From the NCBI GenBank assembly GCA_027924585.1, contig BSBM01000809.1, positions 5,206,501 through 5,270,500 on the forward strand: a stretch of DNA of 64,000 bases. The letters are read 5' to 3'. The position numbers were made by a program, and so were the translations under genes. This DNA comes from Larix kaempferi (Eukaryota; Streptophyta; Pinopsida; Pinales; Pinaceae). The notes below the pieces were generated by a model. That model had not been told where the DNA came from, did no database searches, and saw only the letters and a program-made list of their open reading frames with translations. Positions 34,400 through 45,606 of this stretch are shown here, piece by piece; within the stretch, counting starts at the first letter, position 1; each line of letters opens with the position of its first letter.

Positions 34400-34813
34400 A
34401 TGTCAATGTACTTCAGATTTGCAGACGGTGCTAGTCGACATACCCAGAATCTCTCTTTTGCAACATGGGTACTGTATTCCCCTACTGGCGATTTGACATC
34501 CTCAGGTGGAATCTTCTTAGGTCCCGCAACGAATAACATAGCAAAGTATCATGAAGTTGTTGGACTTCTAACTAAAGTATCTTCTCTTAGAATTCACCAT
34601 CTCATAGTCTACCTAGACTCTCAACTCGTGGTATCTCAACTGAACCACATTTATGCCATTCACAATCCCATATTACTTCGTTTATATAGAAGGATACGCC
34701 TCCTTGAAATATCATTTGATTACATTCTATATAAACATACACTAAGGCAATTGAACACGATAGCTGATCCGTTAGCTAACTACATGTTGAATTGGCATCT
34801 AGCTCATACATAA
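34400..34813 (+). CDS. Second, archaeal-type RNase H as a separate ORF after integrase
   Basis: An uninterrupted frame of 137 residues starting at the ATG that directly follows CTTTTATGAACAG, a splice-acceptor-like site ending at 34399. The four acidic positions of an RNase H fold are visible: Asp in FRFADGASR, Glu in AKYHEVVGLL, Asp in YLDSQLVVSQL and Asp in IADPLANYML. This pattern (D-G-x-S-R, E-x-x, D-S-x-L-V, A-D-x-L-A) fits the archaeal/plant-type RNase H known as an extra domain in Tat elements. It would help remove RNA from RNA:DNA hybrids. It lies about 120 bases beyond the pol stop, so splicing or reinitiation would be needed. Unlike the rest of pol it has no stop or frameshift. Confidence 0.78.
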   Translation: MSMYFRFADGASRHTQNLSFATWVLYSPTGDLTSSGGIFLGPATNNIAKYHEVVGLLTKVSSLRIHHLIVYLDSQLVVSQLNHIYAIHNPILLRLYRRIRLLEISFDYILYKHTLRQLNTIADPLANYMLNWHLAHT

Positions 34814-35042
34814 TCATGACATCATGAAAAACATGTAAAATTGTAACATACAAATCATTATAGGTAAATAGTAGAGATAGGTCCATGTATATACCATGTA
34901 AAAAGATTTTAATCATGTCACATATATTATCAAAATGCGTCAAAAGTACAAAAATCAGGATCATAGCCCATACAAAAATTGGCACTATCGTCTACATATC
35001 ATGTAAATGTCACTAACTCTAAACAAAAGCTACTGCTAAGCT

Positions 35043-36846
35043 CTAATCACGAGGAGCATGATGCTCGTGATAGCACAGTACTTCCCTAGCAACATGGCGG
35101 AGCAATCTGTCGATACGCTTTGGCACACCCACGGTATGCCTCTGAAGATGATAGGGGACCTCCGACATCCTCATCAGAGGAATTCCCATGGTCAATCTAT
35201 CGAAATTATGCTCTATATCGCAGATCCCCCATGCCTCGTCTTCCTCTGTCTAGTACTCTTCTCCTCATCGCCGCAGTGGTGAAGATCCTGCAGGCCTCAC
35301 TGGTCCACGATCTGCAGCATTACACATTCACATATTAAATCTTTTGCACAACAAAAATAAAATTATATATATATATATGCGTACCTTAAAAAATTCAGAA
35401 CAAAAACACATGTTTAAAGGTCACATACCTGACTCATCCCAGTCATCATCTTCTGGCAAAGCCAAGTCAATGTCACCCCAAAAGTCCACTCCGACATAGG
35501 GATAATCCTCAATCATCATGATCTGCTCCTCAAACCAGGAAAAAAAGTTCTCACCAAATGCTAGGACTTGTGGCCCACAAAACCGCCTAGCATAGTCACT
35601 CCATCTCCCCATCCATGGTTCAGATGGAGGACTACGAGGTCTCTCTATCTATGGGCATAATAATGGGATCCTCTCTAAGAAGAAGGTAACTAGGATACTC
35701 CCATATCCAAATTGTTTGATACTTCTGTTACTACATTTGGTCACTTGATCCTTGAGGTTGACCAAAACCCCTTCGCACTAGTTGAACAGCTTTGGCTCAA
35801 GACATTCCAAGGCGTAAGTCATTTTGGCCTTGGTAGCATGATGATCTTACACACTTCCCACCACTTGAGCAAGAGTGTACAAGATCGTCCTCAAAGGAAG
35901 ATCTATCACATCGACTATAAGCACTTTCCCGCTTTTCTTGCGTGATCCTTATCTGCAGTATTGGGCTATATAATCCTCAGTAGTCTCTTCAGTGCTACAA
36001 TGCCCTGCCAAGTTGACTCATGCCCCTCTCTTGGAGAGGCCAGTCAAAAAATATATATCCTCAGGCTCTATCTGAAGGATGTGCTCCCCTATACGGAAAG
36101 CTTGTAGATTTGCATCCCACATCTCTATTATGTGATTCAGTAGCTTCCCTTGCTTTCGGATCCCTCTTGTCTTGAAGAATTTCAACAATCCACACTCTCT
36201 CAGTGCGGGCAAAGTGTTACCATCATTGAGAGTGTCTTGGTCCTCCCCTTCATGTTATATTTCTTTCCACTCAATCATTCTCGCTCTTCTCTCTTGGAAA
36301 CTCTTGAAAATCATAAAGGGAGCCTGTGATTAGAGCATTGAAGCCAATTTTTGCTAAATGAGATGGGGGAAAGCTCCTTAAACTTTGACTCTGTAGATTT
36401 TCGCGCCCCAAAAATTGTATAGAACGCGAAAACTGATAATTTTCGCGCCCCTACCATGAACCACAATGCAAAAATTCCGGTATTTTTGCGCTTCGCGATA
36501 TAGCGAGGGCGCAAAAATTCTGGGATTTTCGCGATATAGTGAGGGCACTAAAATTCCTATGTGCATTATTTTTTTCCCTAGGGTGCTTTAAATCCCCCAA
36601 CTCAACATGAAATTGAAAAATTAAGACATTGAATGAAAGGGAAGAGTAAGAAGACTAACCTGCTTCGAATGGTGGCTCGAATGGTGTCGTGGATCTCCCG
36701 ATATCTTCAGTTGAAATTTGGCTCCCCACAAAGGTTTCGACAGGTTTCTTCAAGTTGTTCATACCGGTGGAGTCATCTATTTGACCTTTATTGAGCTTAC
36801 TTTCTCCCTTTTGTGCTTTGGATCTGAAATATGAAAGAGATTCCAA
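35043..36846 (-). pseudogene. Antisense spliced gene of Tat B with plant-mobile-domain-like region
   Basis: Minus strand, three exons. Exon 1 (36846-36660) is a 62-residue ORF starting MESLSYFRSKAQKGESK and ending at donor GCAG|GTTAGT. Exon 2 (about 36302-35429) is one frame with stops but no frameshift. It includes ALRECGLLKFFKTRGIRKQG, GEHILQIEPEDIYFLTGLSK, CEGVLVNLKDQVTKC, FGYGSILVTFFLERIP and MIEDYPYVGVDF, and ends at donor GTATGTGA. Exon 3 (35311-35043) follows acceptor AATGCTGCAG; splicing keeps phase and gives RGPVRPAGSSPLRR, TVGVPKRIDRLLRH and YHEHHAPRD-stop. Element A has the same exons, phase and stop position. The LTGLS-type signature and its spacing suggest a plant mobile domain, reported in plant transposons and MAIN/MAIL1-type proteins. 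About six in-frame stops mark this copy as broken. Confidence 0.7.
36303..36659 (-). other. Predicted intron 1 of the Tat B antisense gene, carrying hairpin motifs
   Basis: Contains TTTTCGCGCC twice (36398 and 36440), an inverted pair CGCGAAAA / TTTTCGCG with a 7-base loop, and several GCGCAAAAAT-like variants (36396-36550). The block 36438-36492 resembles 38216-38270 in the 3' LTR U3. Confidence 0.55.
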
Positions 36847-38180
36847 GCACTTTTCACACTTGGTCGTACTTGTTAAACTTAAGAAAAAGTGTCGATCTCT
36901 GTCCGCTTTACTCGTGCTCGTAAAACAATGAGGAAAGTATCAACCTAGTATTATTTTATCTCTTTTTCAGACTATGGGGATAATTTCACAAAAAAGGAAC
37001 TCTTTGGAGTTTTCTTTAAGCTCTTTTCAGACTCCCGAAATAAGAAAAGATTTCCAAGTACACTTGTCTCTTTCACACTTGTAAAAGTATTTGAAAGGTC
37101 GTCTATTCGGTGGTAAGTTATCCCTTTTTCGGATCGTTTATACTATTTACGAGAAAGGTACACCTTAGTAACCTTTGACTAGGAGAATTTCTCCAGATAT
37201 TATTTTACACTTTTTTGGGTCTAGGGACTAACTTTTATGAAAAATTCAAAACTTGGAGTCTTCTTTAGATTATTTCATACTCTCTAAACATGAAAAATCA
37301 CTGAGTTTTCCTTCCTTGGACTTGTAAAATGAAACATCGAAGGATCCTTATGGAACTGAACCTTTCCTTCCTTGGGTTCGTAAAATGTGCAAGGTTGGAC
37401 TCATCTAACGATGAGCTATATCGATCATTTGTTATCCTCCTTGAGCTCGTTAAAAACAAAGGGGTACTCGTCAAACATGATCGGGAAAATGGGGGGAATA
37501 AGCCAAGTCTACCTTTTTGGCATCCTATGAGTCATTACCTTTGAACACGGCATGTGTCTGTATCTTGTCTTATTTTTTGGATATTCAATATGTATCTGGG
37601 TCATAACTACAATCGTGAGTCATCTTTCATGTGGGCATCATCTAATGAGTCTCCCAACTTGTGTCATCTCACCTTTTGGTTGTTACCTTTGTCAATCCCG
37701 TCTACCAAGCCATGTATCATGCCGTTATACGTTCAAAGGATCAGTGTTAACCTGAGTCAGCCTTCTACAATATTGTCATCCTTCACATCCTTGTGTTAGT
37801 CCATACTCATATGATTCACTACTTCACATCACTTTCCTATGTCTGTTTTGTGTTGATGATGTGGGATTCACTATGGCCCTCCTTCGACGAGTCTATTCCT
37901 GTCGACTTCAACTCCTTATTCAGGAATTAATCTTAGAAACCAATCGTAGTACCTTCGTACCTGCATGCCTCAATAGCAGGTTTCCTCGTGTTTGACAATA
38001 GGTTTCCATTATTGACCTCTGATCGGATAATCCCTCGAATGTTGGACCTCAAAACACCTATTCACATTCATTGGGATGTACTAGAGATACCTTGGGGATC
38101 ATTATAATCATCGGTGATTTCCCTCGCACTTGTTAACGGTTTCCATTATTGGCTGGTAATCAAGTGGTCTCTACCATGTT
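36847..38180 (+). other. 3' non-coding zone of Tat B
   Basis: No supported ORF. It is homologous to 6440-7735 of element A and has the same recurring TTCTTTAAGCTCTTTTCAG-type blocks (37009, 37230, 37320). It breaks off at ACCATGTTC (about 38180), where the truncated LTR begins. It lies immediately upstream of exon 1 of the antisense gene and may hold its promoter. Confidence 0.6.
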
Positions 38181-39027
38181 CGGGGAAAATCCACCACCTG
38201 GGGGTCAAATGCCACTTTTCCGCGCCCTTCCCATAGTTCAAGGCGCGAAAATACAACATTTTCGCGCTCTGCACATCTTTGTGGGCGCAAAAATTTCAAC
38301 ATTTTTCGCGCTCTGCTCAGTTCTAAAGGCCCAAAAATACCTCAACAACCACTTGGTCTTTGGATATTGAATCTCGAAGAGAGTTTTATGGGATAGGGAT
38401 TCCCTTTGAATCTCATCTCACCCTCCTTCCTTGGTATGATTCAACTCCTTGATCCATCTTTTACTCACCTATATCCATCATTTTCTCCTAGTGGTTGGTC
38501 TCCCAAATCCTATAAGAAGGAGGCCATCCATGAGCTATGGGGAGAAATTTTGGAGGCATCAAACCTATGATCTTAGAAGTCTTGCAGAGGTAGCAAAGGA
38601 GAGCTTGGAAGGAGATGCGATCATCTTGGACATCAATGTATAACATTGTATTTTAACTTCTTTGGCTTTCTTAATGATAACTTGGATTATTCTCCCATAT
38701 TTTGTGTCTCATCATATTGATGCATGATATGTTGTAAATTGGATCTATATCAATACATATATTTGCTTGGAAGTTTTGGTTCTTTGTCTTGTTCAACAGG
38801 TTCAAGCTTTGGAGATCAAACTTGGAGCTAGAGATAGGAGAAGCTTCAGGTTGGAGGTAAGTTTCACTTCTTCCTTTCCTCTCCTATGTCCAATAGTTTA
38901 TGCATTGTGCTAGATCTTAGAGAATAAGATTACCATTAGTTTTGTTTCTGTCATAGATTAAAATTTTAGAAATTTAGTTTAGTCTGTGAGAGGGTTTAAC
39001 TATCTGTAGGATGGATTCTCTAACACA
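38181..39027 (+). repeat. 3' LTR of Tat B, 5'-truncated
   Basis: It matches 24253-25131, including the paired GCGCGAAAAT hairpins (38240-38315), the TATA box (38510) and the 57-base mini-exon (38800-38856). It ends TTCTCTAACACA at 39027. The upstream donor seen in the 5' LTR (AAG|GTAAAA) is AAT|GTATAA here. The first 150 bases are missing. Confidence 0.85.
38800..38856 (+). other. Candidate LTR mini-exon, Tat B 3' LTR
   Basis: Same length (57 bases), acceptor (TTCAACAG) and donor (GTAAGT) as in the 5' LTR, with a few substitutions between them. Confidence 0.4.
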
Positions 39028-41059
39028 ATTATCAATGTTTCAAACTATGGACCTAAAGGGAAATATAGGGAAATTTTGTTAGAGGTAAATTTGAGAACCT
39101 GATTACTGTAAAAAAATTTGTCAAATCATTTATGCAAATGGTTATATGTAGTTGCATGCTAGAGCCTGAATTTTGACAATATTTATAGTAGCAGTATCAA
39201 CAGTATAGATTCCTCATTAAACAAATGTATTCAAAGATGAATGCAGGAGCCTGATTTTTGTCAAATATTTATTATACTACAATCACTTGCATTAAAGAAA
39301 AAGTCATGTTTACCTTCCAACTGCAAATTTAAAAGTTGAAGTCATAACCCATGGTATAGAGGAAAAATATATATCGATAAATTAGCTTAAGCCCCCGATG
39401 AGGAATCTGCTATGAATATCCCTAGGCAGTTGGCACCATCCTAATGCCTAACATCTGATTGTAGGGAAGCAGTCTCAGATAATCTGAATGGATGATGATA
39501 CATAGTTTGTTCTTTTAATCAAACCTTCTCACCATGGATGCTTGCCATCAACAACATTAAATTGAAAAAAACACAGTTCAAACATACCTTAACTGAACAC
39601 TCTCCAGTCTAGATGATCCAGGGTTGCGAAGGATCATTCCTTGCATAATTTTGATTTTCCAAAGGAAACATAACTGCACGTAAAAGTTGTCCAAATCCAT
39701 GGTTGGTCCCCTCATAGTAGAAATTTTATTTTTTTGTTCTAAACTACTTATCTTTGAGTGAATTTCAGGAGATAGGGACAAATATAAATGGACAAAATTC
39801 CATTGATGAGGTAAAAAGTTTGAGGAAAATCAAAGTTCATAATTTTTGAAGACAACTCATTCTAAAAATCCTATATTCAAAAATCTAAATTTATTGTTTT
39901 ATATAGGAAAATGCATTGTTACTTCGGTTCAAGCACTTAGTAAGGATTCGATTGTGACCTTTCCTTGACACCATTGAAATGTCCATATTTTGATGGTAAG
40001 GAATAAGTATGAATGATTGGAATTTCTAATTATGTATAATGTTTTTTTTCTCAAGATATTTCCTCCAAACTGTCAGTGTTCACCCTGGATGCATTTATCA
40101 CTTAATGATCAAAGTAAAAAATTGCAAAATTACAGATATAGTTAAACTGGACCTTAATTGAGCACCCTCCAACCTAGATGGCTGCTTTAGAGTTGCAAAG
40201 CATCAATGCTTGCATCATTTTGAGTGCTTGAAGGAAAAAATACCACACAAAAATATTCTGAATTCCATGACTGATCCTTCTCATGGTTATTAAAAGACCA
40301 GAATTGCATGTAGCCTATAAAGTCGAAAAAGACCAACCATAAAAAATATAATAAAGGGTTTGTGAACCCTAGGTCTAAACAGTGGAAACCATACATCAAA
40401 AAACAAAGTTTATAGTGAATAAAAAGCACTAATGTTAAAAAAAATGGTATGGGACCAATAATATATCTAGAGAAACTCTTGCATCAATATACTTCTGCCA
40501 TACTTATAGAGAACACATATATTACAATTCTACTCCAAAAAAAATGAAGCCTGGACCAAAACTTGTGAAATATTTTGTAACCTAGTCTGATCCTTGTGCA
40601 CCCATACCTGAATCATGTGTCAGATATCTTCAACGCATCAACAAAAAGAAATGTTGTAGCTGCAATCTACCCCATATCCAAACATAGAGACACAATATAT
40701 ATGTGGATTCAATGAGAGACTTGAATCCTTGAGGAAACATAAATAGTAGTTAAACTACCAAGCTCGTCACTATAATATATGATATGCTTAGGCAATAAGA
40801 TAATCATTGATCCACAACTTTATCCGCCCAACTACAATGATAAAAGACCAGCTGTAGAATTGTCTTCAATAATGAACGACCGGAAGACAAGGATGGATTA
40901 CTTTGGAACAATTGTATATTATACTATGAATAATAAAGCTTAAACTTACATTCACATTATTCAAAACTATATCTTAAATCATGCGATATATCAATCTATT
41001 TTCCTAGTGGAAGATACTTACTAGATTTCATCTGTTTCCATACATCATAAATAACATTC
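39028..41059. other. AT-rich interval with a diverged internal duplication
   Basis: No gene recognised. Blocks at 39585-39715 and 40150-40285 are diverged copies about 560 bases apart; both contain a CTTAA-TGA-CAC-CTCCA-CTAGATG string, GTTGCRAAG and TGCAT-ATTTTGA. Short AGAGCCTGA-TTTTGACAA motifs recur at 39170 and 39250. The left part may be the flank into which element B inserted. Confidence 0.5.
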
Positions 41060-43170
41060 CAATCTACCTCATTCAAAGCATGAGGTGCAGAGAGAGAGAG
41101 AGAAACATTAACATATCCAATGTTTATAAAGAATTTCTTGATCTATCATCATTTTTTATCTAACTTAATTATGAGAATCCTCTTTCACATACTGTTGTGC
41201 TAGCTAGAATAACAAGAATAATTTGCCATAGTTGCATCAAACATGGAAATCCTTCAAACCACTCATGTTCAACTCCACATAGATCCCATGCTCCAAACAT
41301 ATGTTTTTTTGGGTATGATCTATAAATAGTACAAATAAATTCATGAATTTCACCGAAACATTTAACACTATACACAATAGGTGAGTCCCCAACACTAAAT
41401 TTCTCACATAAGCATGTTAACCATCTTCTTGTTTGAGAGTCTCTGTCATCCATATCCTGATAATAATTACAAGGACTAAAAAACTTAACTGCATTAAATT
41501 TAGGTAAATCTGTGAACCTCCCATTTAGAGAGTCAATCACCTTAATTACAAAACCTTTTCCCAAGATAATGCAATCATCTAGTGTCCCCAATATTTGTGC
41601 CTTGGGAAATCTTTCAAACCTCAATGCATGTACATGTACCATACCTATGCAATTTGCAAACTCAAGAGTTCCTTGTTGCAGTTTACTTAAAAAAGATGAC
41701 ATGTGCATTATACCTACCCCAAATGTGCCTCTTAAAAATCACTTATGAAACAAGCTAAATTTGGTAACATCAAGTAGTTCCAATGGATGTAATATCAACA
41801 TGATCTTCTTGGAACTTTTGATTTAGGTTATTTAACTCAATAAGGACATCTGCAAATAAATGAATGCAAAATTGCACTTGAAATAATGTGGCAAGCTCAT
41901 ACATTTTTTTCTCCCATAACTCCCAGTCTCTTAATAAAGCAGGCATGAGCTTCACAAGTCTTTCAATAACTTTTCCTTTAGAGAGCCACCTAATGTGATG
42001 AATTTGTAACACCTATAACCTCATGATTTGAAATGAATCCATGAGCTCTTTCAATTCTCCATGTCTTTTGGCAGACTTCCCAAGCCATGAATAAACTTTG
42101 TCTGAAAACTTGTCAATATCTTATAGCTCTGGAAAATAAGATGAAGCATCATTTGCTGCTAATGCTTCTCGATGAGATATACAGTGGATATCTATTAAAT
42201 GAGGAGCATGTCAACAAAGCTTAGTGGATAAACCTTCACGAATACCCTTCATTTTTGAAGCCCCATTAGAACCAATCCAACTAGCTTTGTTAATGATAGA
42301 TCAATTTATGCTAAAAGAGATATAACAATGTCATGCATGGACTGTGATGTGACATCTCTAATTTGAAGCAATTGTATGAATTTTGTAACACATTGGTATC
42401 TTCCTTCATTTGTCAAATATGTAATATAAATGATCGAATGTTGCACCATAGTCCGATTAGTACTTTCATCAATGAAATTGAGTAAAATGGGCTGTTGGAA
42501 ATTTCATCTTTTAACTTTTTCCAATATATTCTTTGGCATCTTGTAAAAACTCTTTTCCAGATGTTGTGTTTGTATATGTTGAGTATTCATCTGTTAAAGG
42601 CATGTGAGGAGTGTTTTTATACATATTCAAGTCATAGATTGACTTATATACTTATAATGGTAAATCATGTATTGCAACAAAATACATGTTTTCAATTACT
42701 GATATAATTCTCTCCTTCTCCGCATCTATCATTAGCTTTACATGTTTAGTAATAGGAAGAGTACTATGTTTGCTTTTTCCATCTAAAAGTTGCAACGCAA
42801 ATTTATGAGCCTTTGATTTTGCATGGACGTTTAGACCATTGACTTAAAGAGTAGTACTTCCATGTTTAGCAAATGGAGTTTCTCTTTTAAATTTTACACG
42901 CCATAAACACTTAATCCTTTGAACACCGCCAAGGTCTTTATAACATAATCCCATGTAAATCTTGTCTTCCATTTGGAATTGAATGCTTTTTTGGGGCTCT
43001 TTGATGTTGGTTCCTCTTTGAGAAGTTTTGCACTATCTAATTCATGGTCTTCAAGTGGTTGATCATAAAATTCATTTTCATGATGGCATGGTTGATTAGA
43101 GCATTGAGGAATACCAAATGCATAAGAAAGTGAAAGTTGTTTTTTTGTATTTCTTAGGACGACTAAGAGG
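41060..43170 (-). pseudogene. hAT-family transposase, decayed
   Basis: On the minus strand, from 43170 downward with frameshifts and stops: a zinc-finger-like N-terminus (MEDKIYMGLCYKDLGGVQRI, FAKHGSTTL, HAKSKAHKFAL), then ISDESTNRTMVQHS, a GSNGASKMKGIREGLSTKL segment, HCISHREALAANDASS, IRWLSKGKVIERLVKLMPAL and, in the ORF 41708-41169, the C-terminal dimerisation motif ILASTTVCERGFS. This is the standard order of a hAT transposase with an N-terminal zinc finger; such proteins cut and paste the element DNA. Terminal inverted repeats and the 8-bp target duplication were not found. At least six stops make it inactive. Confidence 0.8.
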
Positions 43171-44050
43171 TAACATTTCTCAATAATTTATCCTTGTATT
43201 CAATCAATGAAATGCGAAAATATCAAAATAAAAATTAATGATAGACATTAATTTGGGAATTATCCAATACAAAATATTATAGACGAGATGAAACCTTTTA
43301 GGTCTTTGAGTAAAATCTATAACTTAAGAGCTAATACTCCTCTAATGCAAGGAAACCTGTAACAGTCCAAGGGACCAATCAGTTTTGCCATCTTAAAAAA
43401 ACCAACAAAATCTTGATCTAAACTAATACTCTATTGCCATTTCTTCTTATATGCAAGAGCTAAATTAAATGATTAAGTTTGTGAATGTCATCTTAATATA
43501 TTGTTCCCATCTAACAATATTGCTTAAACTTGTGACTGGTCAGTCCTTTACATTACCAAACAATGTTGATTATTATTAGAGTCGTAAATATTAGGATGTT
43601 TCCAGCTTCTTGTCTCAATGGATTGGTATGGATTAACGGACATCACTACAAACAATATTATTTTTGTGTTTCCAATTTATTTTCTCTAACGAAGATTCAT
43701 TAATAATCTATCTCCTCTTCTATCTCTTTTTCTATCATTCCATTTGGTAAGAGTTTGCAGTTCCACCATCATGGGAGTTATTTTTCATCATTGTAGAAAT
43801 ATACCCTTCAGTTTTTGGTTTTCTTTATCAACACCCAAATCTTTCAAAAAAATTATAAAATAAGCGGATCAATTCGTATTTTGTTGAATTCTTGTATAAA
43901 TCACATAAATATTAAAGAATTGCTTCTCTTCTTTTCCATGTAATTTTTTTTTTTTTTTTATCATTCACGGGACAATGCAAAAATCCCTAGCTTCCCTCTC
44001 AACTTTGTCTCACACTCTAGTTAACTAGATAATTTTTTTCATCCCACTCA
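43171..44050. other. AT-rich interval, no gene recognised
   Basis: No ORF with a recognisable motif. It may include the 5' end of the hAT element. Confidence 0.45.
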
Positions 44051-44277
44051 AATTAACCAGGCATAAAAGCTTGACTAAAACTACTCTATTTCTACAGAGA
44101 GATTGTATGTATTCGAATGATTTTAACCCCTACGAGGAAGTATCATGCCTATTTTGTCACTCTAATTAACCAAACATAAAAGCTTGACTAAAACTACTCT
44201 ATTTCTACAGAGATATTTTATGTATTTGAACGATTTAAACCCCTATGAGGAAGTATCGTGCCCGTTCTATCAATTTA
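44051..44277. repeat. 113-bp tandem duplication
   Basis: Two adjacent copies beginning AATTAACCARRCATAAAAGC at 44051 and 44164, with about ten differences. Both contain ACTACTCTATTTCTACAGAG and ACCCCTAYGAGGAAGTATC. No coding meaning was seen. Confidence 0.85.
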
Positions 44278-44883
44278 TAAAACCAGTGGACCCAACTCAA
44301 TTGGGTAGACTAGGGTAAATTCAAGATGTCATAGATGTCAATTATGAAGGGGGGTAGAAATTCAATTCAACAATACACCCTCATGATCAAGCTTTTACCA
44401 GCAATGAGATGTCCCTTTCAAGATTTGGGAGGAAAAAGTCTTAATAATAAATATCCCTTCAAAAAACTACATAAGACCCATATCTCCATATGAATATAAT
44501 TCAATTTATGCATTTTTGGAATGGATTGCCATTCAAAGCTTTATTATTTTTAAAAACAAATTTATGTGATGAAATTTGAAATCAGATTGTGCAAAGACAA
44601 AGGTTGTAATTGACGGTCGAAAGCATGAGGAGTTGATATGATTCCTCTTCATTTGAAAGACTGTGAAGGGTAATTCACATTCAAAAAATGAATGACGGAC
44701 TGGTATTTGAAACAGAAAATGGTTAACTCACCTTCCAAGCAATAAAAAAGAGTGGGTATGATGGGATCCCATCACATGCATCAACACTGACAAACGTAAA
44801 CATAACAGCTGGATGTCTTAAGGTCTCAAGTTTCAACAACTCTTGCATGAACATGAAAGCTCAGGTGGTGGAAGCATGACCTC
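44278..44883. other. Unassigned flank ending at the target duplication of element C
   Basis: No gene seen. The last five bases, ACCTC (44879-44883), are the left target duplication. Confidence 0.5.
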
Positions 44884-45606
44884 TGTTGACGCAACGTTTA
44901 TCGATAGGGGTTCACTTCGCACTGTCGCCAACAAACTATCAACCCAAACTCCCTTATACACCGGCTTGGAAAGGTGTGACCCTTCCCAGCAACACTTGCG
45001 GAGCAAGTGCAGTCTCACCCGAGATGGATAAGGGGGCTGCTGGAACCAAGTTTCTACAGTGATGTAGAGGATATGCACACATTACCTTTGCACTAACCGA
45101 ATATTATAACATTCACAACATACTATTAACCTATCATTCGTAGAGCTCAACAAACATTCATAACAGATTTGACATACTTATTCAAATTAACAGTACTTCC
45201 TACAACATTTTCACATCAGCCAATATTCTAAACATTCACATAACCCATTTCACATTCATCATCACATCATTGCATAAAGACAAAGTTTACATCATAACCG
45301 AACATCCTCATTCATTCACCAATCCTGTGGAATGAACCTCGTAGAAACCGTAAATACATCATGTTGCAGATACCAAACAAAACCCAATAGATAGAATCAA
45401 TCATTCCCAACTTCGATTCCCTTAGGCTTACAATCCTACTCTATTTATATGCTTTTATCTTATTACAAAATGGCCCACATGATTGACTTGACTAATCTAA
45501 CAATTCTTGTGCTCCTGTGAATACCGCGAATGATCCTTCTTTCGCGGAATGACCCTTTCGCACCTGTCGGCTTTTGCGCTTCCCGCGGATCTATCCCGTG
45601 CCAACA
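44884..45606 (-). repeat. 3' LTR of element C
   Basis: 723 bases with TGTTG/CAACA tips. It is 16 bases shorter than its partner, mostly because a stretch near 45150 is absent. The minus strand upstream of it reads GTTGGGGGCC, a short polypurine-like tract (45607-45617). Confidence 0.92.

Larger units (their letters stand above)
24102..39027 (+). mobile_element. Ty3/gypsy Tat-lineage retrotransposon B, nearly full length
   Basis: About 14.9 kb: 5' LTR, primer site, 2-kb leader, gag, protease, RT, RNase H, integrase, a separate second RNase H, an antisense gene, a 1.3-kb non-coding zone and a 3' LTR. The two LTRs end in the same TTCTCTAACACA. The 3' LTR lacks about the first 150 bases of the 5' LTR, joined directly to the non-coding zone after ACCATGTTC, so a deletion removed its 5' end and the polypurine tract. 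No target duplication was recognised. Gag and pol carry stops and several frameshifts. It is a sister copy of element A. Confidence 0.9.

Noticed and set aside
24097-39032. Target-site duplication for Tat B
   Set aside because: Bases before 24102 (GAACC) do not match those after 39027 (ATTAT); shifting the ends by a few bases does not help.
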